Source: Zychaea mexicana (lineage: Eukaryota; Mucoromycota; Mucoromycetes; Mucorales; Lichtheimiaceae). Taken from it: DNA of 64,000 nucleotides. Shown piece by piece: positions 58,610 through 64,000 of the stretch (position 1 is its first letter; every line of letters begins with the position of its first letter). Under the pieces are notes generated by a model. It ran no database searches and was not told the origin of the DNA. It was given only the letters and a program-made list of their open reading frames with translations. The translations under genes and the position numbers were made by a program. The DNA is taken from contig NW_026516667.1 in NCBI RefSeq assembly GCF_025766255.1, positions 434,001 to 498,000 on the forward strand, read 5' to 3'.

Positions 58610-60196
58610 TGCTGTTGCGGGAACGGCATTGATGACGTGGATGAGGAGGAGGACGACGTGGGCGAGGCTAATGGAAACATGTTGCCCATGGGATGATGCA
58701 TATCAGGCGGTGATCCCAAAAACGTCCTTCTTGCAGCCGTACTAGCCGTGCCTTGCGACGAAGGTTCTGAGGACGATCGCATGGGCTGATTGCGGACAAA
58801 CAGCATGTAGCTCGGCACATACACTACCTGAGTTCCCTTTGGTGCGTCTGGTGGTCGAGTCACTACTGTGGATGCCGACACGGACTTGCGTTTCTTGGCG
58901 GGCGAAGCTTCATCCGTCATCATCATATCCGCAGACGATGCAGGCGATGCGCTATTATTCTCTTCCTGTTGTTGCTGTTTGGTAGCAGTAGCAGTAGTAG
59001 CAGTAGCAGCAGCAGCAGCAGCAGATGCCGACGATGCTGACTGAGAAGATGGTCCTTCTGCTTGTATCATTTCGGGCTGCAAATCAGCCAAGGTCGTTTT
59101 AGCTTCTGGCGGCAATCGTGACAGGTGACAATAGCTCTCCAACAAGCGAGTCATTTCCTGCTCGACACTCGAGGCCCAGTCCTCGTTGGAAGCGACGACG
59201 GAGCACAGGCGAGCGGAAAGCAGCAAGAGGCGCTGCGATCGATCAAGGACGCCGCGCTGTTTGATACGTTTGCGCTCCTCTGTCAGGCGATTGTAAAAGC
59301 GTCGTTCGTTCCACGTGATGTCGGGAAAGTGCTGTTTGACAGTCTCACGAATTTCATGTGTCTGCAAGCGTTGACGGGCGAGCTGGATGATCAGATCGGT
59401 GACCTCGGAGGGCCAAGCCTTGACCATCTCGTCGGGCGACATCATGTCGTGGTTGTGTTCGGACGCGTTTGGGTTCATGGATTTGCGGAACTCCCACAGG
59501 TCGTGTTCGTTTTCGGAGAGGACGACGCGCCAACGACAGTCGCAGCGCTTGGAGGGGCGTTTGCGTTGTGGCGAGGGCTTCGGGTTGCGCTGCGAGTCGG
59601 GCAGACCTTCTCTTGAGCAGTAAACGTAGATATTCTATACACGATGCGCATGTGTGTTGATTGTTGTTTTGTTTGTTTGTATGTGTGTGTGTGTGTGTGT
59701 ATTGTGCAGTGTGTGGGAAAAAAAGAAGAGAGAGAGAGAGAGAGGTTAGTTAGTTAGTTAGTCAGACAGCTGTCAAATCACATTATCTCTCCTATTTTTT
59801 TTTTTACATTGCCCTTCCCTCCCCCACCCCCACAACAGCGCAAGCCCTCTGACCTGCTCCCCCATCCCTCCATTGTTTCCTTACCCTGTTTGCACTGGCT
59901 TCTTGTTTGACAGTAAATCCAAATTCAGCACAAAGCCCACGGCAGTACTCGATCGCACTGACGCTGTCGGGAAACGTTCTCTTTAGCAGGCGATCGAAAA
60001 GCGGCTCCATCTACATTGCAGCCGCATTGGCATTGACCAAGCATCACAGTAAGCATATCTGTCTCGTTATTGTTTACCCCACTGTGTGTTCGTGTAACAA
60101 ACTTACCGATACACGGGCAAAAGGCTGCTGTTGCTGTTGTTGTTGTTGTTGTTGTAGTTGCAGTTGTTGTTCATGGCTGTGCTCTGAGTTGGTCAT
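57838..60196 (-). CDS. FAR1/WRKY-GCM1-type DNA-binding transcription factor with polyglutamine tracts
   Basis: Three exons: 60107-60196, 59885-60010 and 57838-59634; the product is 670 residues. The first exon (MTNSEHSHEQQ, then polyQ) is less certain; translation could start at 60010 (MEPLFDRLL). The FAR1 zinc-binding domain spans about 33-130: FPDSVSAIEYCRGLCAEFGF, then IYVYCSREG, SKRCDCRWRVVL, and a C-terminal HNH. This is the WRKY-GCM1 fold shared with MULE transposases. Helices follow (EVTDLIIQLARQRLQTHEIR, ITWNERRFYNRLTEERKRIK). The rest is low complexity, with several Gln runs of 6-12, Ala runs, a KKRK nuclear-signal candidate (about 269-272) and a His run near the C-terminus. It is probably a nuclear regulator derived from a transposase DNA-binding domain. 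Confidence 0.82.
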
Positions 60197-62620
60197 TACA
60201 GCTGAAATGTTGGCAACACCAATGTCAACAAGGTCATTCAATCGTGTCGTGGTAAGAATAGTTGTATGCGCGTTGTTTTCGGCTTGTTTCGTCAGTTGTC
60301 CCCTTTTAGTCTGTCGCAAATGTCGGTTACAATGGATGACAGATAGTATACTCGATATTTAATGATAATAGAAGAAAGAAAGAAAGAAAGAAAGAAAGGA
60401 AAAAGAGAGAGAGAGAGAGAGCGTGAATAGGGAGGGAAAGGCTTACAGTTATACACAATGTACGTATGTATATGCGATGAGGATGAGAATGATTCTGATG
60501 CTGATGATAATGTGTGATGTGTCTGTTTGTATAAGAAGCGCGGGTCACCCAATGTTTATATCAGGTATACAAAGTGGATGTGTCTCCCTTTTTCTTTATA
60601 GGGCAAGTGGAAAGGGGGACGAGCAAGAGCGAAAGAGGGAAATGAGCTTAAGGAGGGGTTGAGTGGTAATTAAGAGATATAGAAACTCGCTTTAACAGAC
60701 AGACAGACAGACAGATGAATGACAGGGAACGTCAGAGTGCACAGAGGCAAGAAAAAGCTTGTCAAGTGTGCAGTGCAGTGCAAAGCGTCTGGAGAACAAG
60801 AGGTGGAAGAGAGAAGAGAGAGAGAGGGAAGAAAAAAGAAGAGGGAGGAGCAGCGAGAGAAAGAAAGAAAGAGAAGATCTATTTGGATGAGATGCAGGGC
60901 TGCTAGAACAAAAACGACCCTATCCCGTGAGCAAACGAGAAGGAATAGTAACAGCAATAGTAATAACAATCATCCAGTGCAGCAGCAAATAACGAATGGC
61001 AACACACATGTACTCTCTCGCTCATCCCTACACTACGTTGTTGCGCTGGAACAAATAAAAATAAATAGGGAGTGCGGATCGTACGGAAAAGCGTAATCTC
61101 CCACTTTTGGGAGACGATCTGTCGCTGCTGCTGTCGTGTCGTGTCGTATCGTGTCGTATCGTGTCGGAGGGGCAAAGCAAAGAAAAAAGAGCGGTCCAAG
61201 GGGGGTGGGGGATGTGTGCTTGCTGCTTGCTGACGATGGTGCGGATGATTGGCTGCTCTCCTTCCCAGGAACAATAAGCCCCCAGTGTAAAGAATTGTGG
61301 AAAGAAGGAGGCACGATGCACACACGGTTCTTTTTGTTTGGCTGCGCGGGCGAAAATATGCAGGCAAGCGCGTGACGTAGGAAAAAAGGGGCACTGGGGG
61401 GGGGTTTGCTAAGCGTGTGTGCCCCACGCATCATCATCATCCACTTGTCTATCTTACGACGACGGAAAGTCTAATAAACCGTACATTTGAAACCAGGCCA
61501 ATGTTATGTGAGCGATCATCCTCGTATCACTTTTGCACCCCCCTCGACTTGGTATATTATAGCATGATGTGCAGTACATTGCTACCACACCTCAGGTACT
61601 CCGAGAACCCAGAGGGAAAGAAACTAGATGCCGTGACTTGCCCGCGCGCGCACACTGTTTAACCCGCCTAAAACATCGATAACATCCCTTTTGCCCTGGC
61701 CTGTTACTGTTGCTGCTGCTCATTCTCTTACTGCTTCGTACATCCACTTGTGCCCGCGCGCGCCCATTTTTATGATTGACATGACATACATGAAAATGAA
61801 TACAGGAATCTGCTCCTATCCCCTTCTTCTTCTTCTCCTTTCCAAAGTTATCATCATCGTTTCGGACGAACAGCCCCCCTCCCTCTCTCTTTCAAAGCAC
61901 CCTTTACAACCCCTTGATTTGAAAAGATCTGCCTTTGCAAGATTAATAGTAGTGGTACTATTCGATAGGTTGTCATGGAGAGAGGGTATCAAGTGTGCTT
62001 CTGTATGTACATAATAAGCAAAGCCTTCACAATAGCTAATTAATCCGACGACTTGTTGGCTAGCGACGATGCACCTGCATTGGTCTGCGTAGCCCCAAAT
62101 ACAGCAGTCGACGTAAGCGAGTTGTTAATGTATTTTTGCAGCATTTGGTTCTCGGTCAACAATGAGTGATGCTCACTTTTTGCAGAATCCACTCGTGATA
62201 TTAATGCTATACTTTTTCTGTCAGCATGTACCTTTCATCTCATAAATAGACTTTTTCCTTTTCTTACCACGTAGTTGTGTTTGAAGTTGAAGAACATTGC
62301 TATGGAAAACAAGTAAGCTGTTTTCTTAGCAAAACTAAGGTTTCTATTTACAAAAGCGGATAGAGCAGTTTTTACCTAACAAGCAATTCTCGTTGCTCGG
62401 CATCTTCGGTTATATAGTTATCAGGTTCACTCATCTTTTCGCTTTGCTTAGAGAGATAAAGAGTAACCATTTCAAAAAGAAAAGATCTATTAAAAGTGAC
62501 TCGCTTTTTTGTTGCGTAACGCGATTCATCTTCCATCAATCCGCTTGACTCCTTCAAACGTTTCTTTAATTTTTACCCCTCACCTTCCCTCTCCCCCCAC
62601 CCCAATCAACTATCTCTTAC
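60197..62620. other. Long repeat-rich intergenic region
   Basis: About 2.4 kb between the divergent FAR1-type and CIA1 genes. It contains (GAAA)n and (GA)n at about 60,372-60,421, (CAGA)n near 60,698-60,715, a purine-rich block at 60,800-60,880, (GTCGT/GTCGTATC)n at about 61,132-61,166, and several CGCGCG runs. No gene is recognised; the frames present are low complexity. Confidence 0.6.
60372..60421. repeat. (GAAA)n/(GA)n microsatellite
   Basis: GAAA tetranucleotide copies are followed by a pure GA run, in the upstream region of the FAR1-type gene. Confidence 0.9.
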
Positions 62621-64000
62621 ATGCCACGTCTCGAGCTCGTCGCGGAATTAGAAGGTTCATTGACTTACCAAGTCTTTTTACAGCCAAAATGGTGTACTGG
62701 GTACCGGGAAATGGACCTCCATTGTACTGAACTTACTTTCCCATTTATATATAACAGGCCACCAAGATCGTGTCTGGCAAGCGATCTGGCATCCGACAAA
62801 AACCATTCTCGCGACATGTTCAGGTGACAAGACCGTACGTCTTTGGGCCCCTGCGTCGCATTCGGACATGTCGAGCTGGCAATGCATTCATACACTTGAT
62901 GGTGGACACAAACGAACGATTCGTAGCGTGGCATGGTCACCTTCGGGTAACGAAATGGCGACAGCCAGTTTTGATGCTACGACGGGTATTTGGGAACACG
63001 ATATGCGAGAAAACGATTGGGAATGTGTGGCTACTTTGGAAGGCCATGAAAATGAAATCAAGTCGGTTGCTTGGTCTTCGTCGGGTCAATTATTAGCAAC
63101 ATGTAGTCGAGACAAGAGTGTATGGATTTGGGAAGGTAAAGATAATCTTCTTTGAAACGGGAGGAGGAGGAGGAAAAGGGCTTGTTTTTTAAACACGACC
63201 ATGTTGAAATTATAGTGGAATCTGATAATGATTTTGAGTGTCTGAGTGTGCTACAAGAACACAGCCAAGATGTCAAAATGGTTGCATGGCATCCGCATCA
63301 AGAAATCCTGGCATCGGCAAGTTATGATGATACCATCAAGATTTGGCGTGAGGATGATGATGACTGGTACTGCTCCGATACCCTCCAGGGCCATACGTCG
63401 ACTGTGTGGGCTTTGGATTTCGATGCATCGGGTGATCAAATTGGTAAATATTTTCTTTCACGAGGATTAAGCGACTTGTAATGATGGAAGATTGGATGGA
63501 AAGCGGTACAGGAGGAGTCGACTACAGCCAAATCGTGCTTACATAATATCTCGTTGCAAAGTATCGGCATCCGATGACCAGACATTAAGGATTTGGAAAA
63601 TGTATAAGCCGAATAATGCACAAGGTATACCAACGCCAAGCAATGATCCGACTTACCGGACGGTATGCACGCTGTCGGGATATCACGGGCGGTGCATCTA
63701 TTCTGTCTCCTGGTCCAAGGTCAACAACCACATTGCAAGTGCAAGCGGTGACAATACTATCCGCGTATTTACTCAGGTAGAATAAAAAAAAAGAAGGTGG
63801 CGATGATTTTGTCCTTTTTTGGATTGCAAAAATAACTCAAAAGTGTTATCTTTTGGTACTAGACTGCCGGAGGAGACGAGCCGGCGTGGGAGGCAGTAGC
63901 GACGATCAAGGATGCCCACGGCGTCCACGATATCAATAATGTTACGTGGTTCCCTACGCAACAGCATGGCGATTGGCTAGCAACCGCAGGTGACGATGGT
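62621..64000 (+). CDS. CIA1: Cytosolic iron-sulfur assembly protein Cia1/CIAO1, 3' end outside window
   Basis: Five exons are visible: 62621-62654, 62758-63135, 63216-63443, 63562-63776 and 63863-64000 (open at the window end). It is a WD40 propeller. The blades read [113 protein letters not shown] and [19 protein letters not shown], then [10 protein letters not shown]. The [10 protein letters not shown] wording, with a conserved Arg after the preceding blade, is diagnostic of CIAO1. It is the targeting-complex scaffold (with Mms19 and Cia2) that delivers Fe-S clusters to cytosolic and nuclear proteins. Confidence 0.94.

Overview
This window is nuclear DNA of a filamentous fungus, most likely a mucoralean (Mucoromycota). 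The evidence is many short spliceosomal introns (about 60-180 nt, GTAAG/GTATG donors, YAG acceptors), a CotH-type GPI-anchored surface protein, a FAR1-type regulator with polyglutamine tracts, an F-box/LRR pseudogene of a kind I associate with Mucorales, and abundant micro- and minisatellites. There are no operons, rRNA genes or CRISPR arrays, and I recognised no tRNA gene. Species-level assignment is not possible by eye.

Layout. 1-1169 (-): 5' part of a PAS-kinase-like Ser/Thr kinase. 5334-7064 (-): two-module Golgi glycosyltransferase (degenerate GT31-like half plus GT34 half). 8181-9515 (-): classical protein tyrosine phosphatase. 10328-11182 (-): ribosomal protein L7 (uL30). 14401-15629 (+): TauD/TfdA-type dioxygenase. 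18490-19697 (-): Apd1/Suc-Fer-like thioredoxin-fold Fe-S protein. 19.8-28.3 kb is gene-poor: a frameshifted F-box pseudogene, a cluster of minisatellites and a Tc1/mariner-type MITE. 28332-29111 (-): DUF3074/START-like protein. 30732-32040 (-): heterotrimeric G-protein beta subunit. 34060-35058 (+): MIT-type helical protein. 35141-37169 (-) and 37517-38527 (+): glucose-6-phosphate dehydrogenase and mitochondrial GTPase Mtg1, divergent. 39333-41478 (+): CotH protein. 41680-43177 (+): BSD-domain protein. 44125-46436 (+): ETF-ubiquinone oxidoreductase. 46734-47933 (-) and 48578-50648 (-): two unrecognised coiled-coil proteins. 51117-53450 (-) and 53802-56706 (+): Swc4/DMAP1 and a Sec39-domain protein, divergent. 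57838-60196 (-): FAR1-type transcription factor. 62621-64000 (+): Cia1/CIAO1, running off the end.

The genes form no pathway cluster. They are mostly housekeeping: NADPH supply (G6PD), mitochondrial ribosome assembly (Mtg1), electron transfer from flavoproteins to ubiquinone (ETF-QO), cytosolic Fe-S assembly (Cia1), chromatin (Swc4), Golgi-ER traffic (Sec39) and signalling (kinase, phosphatase, G-beta). They are separated by long AT-rich spacers.

I built the exon models by hand from ORF continuity, splice consensus and reading phase. All multi-exon CDS spans include introns, and exon limits are given in each entry. I found no clear new multi-gene system. The most notable features are the glycosyltransferase fusion, the minisatellite cluster with a perfect inverted repeat around one array, the MITE, the CotH gene, the 5-oxoprolinase relic and the repeat-rich domains of several proteins.
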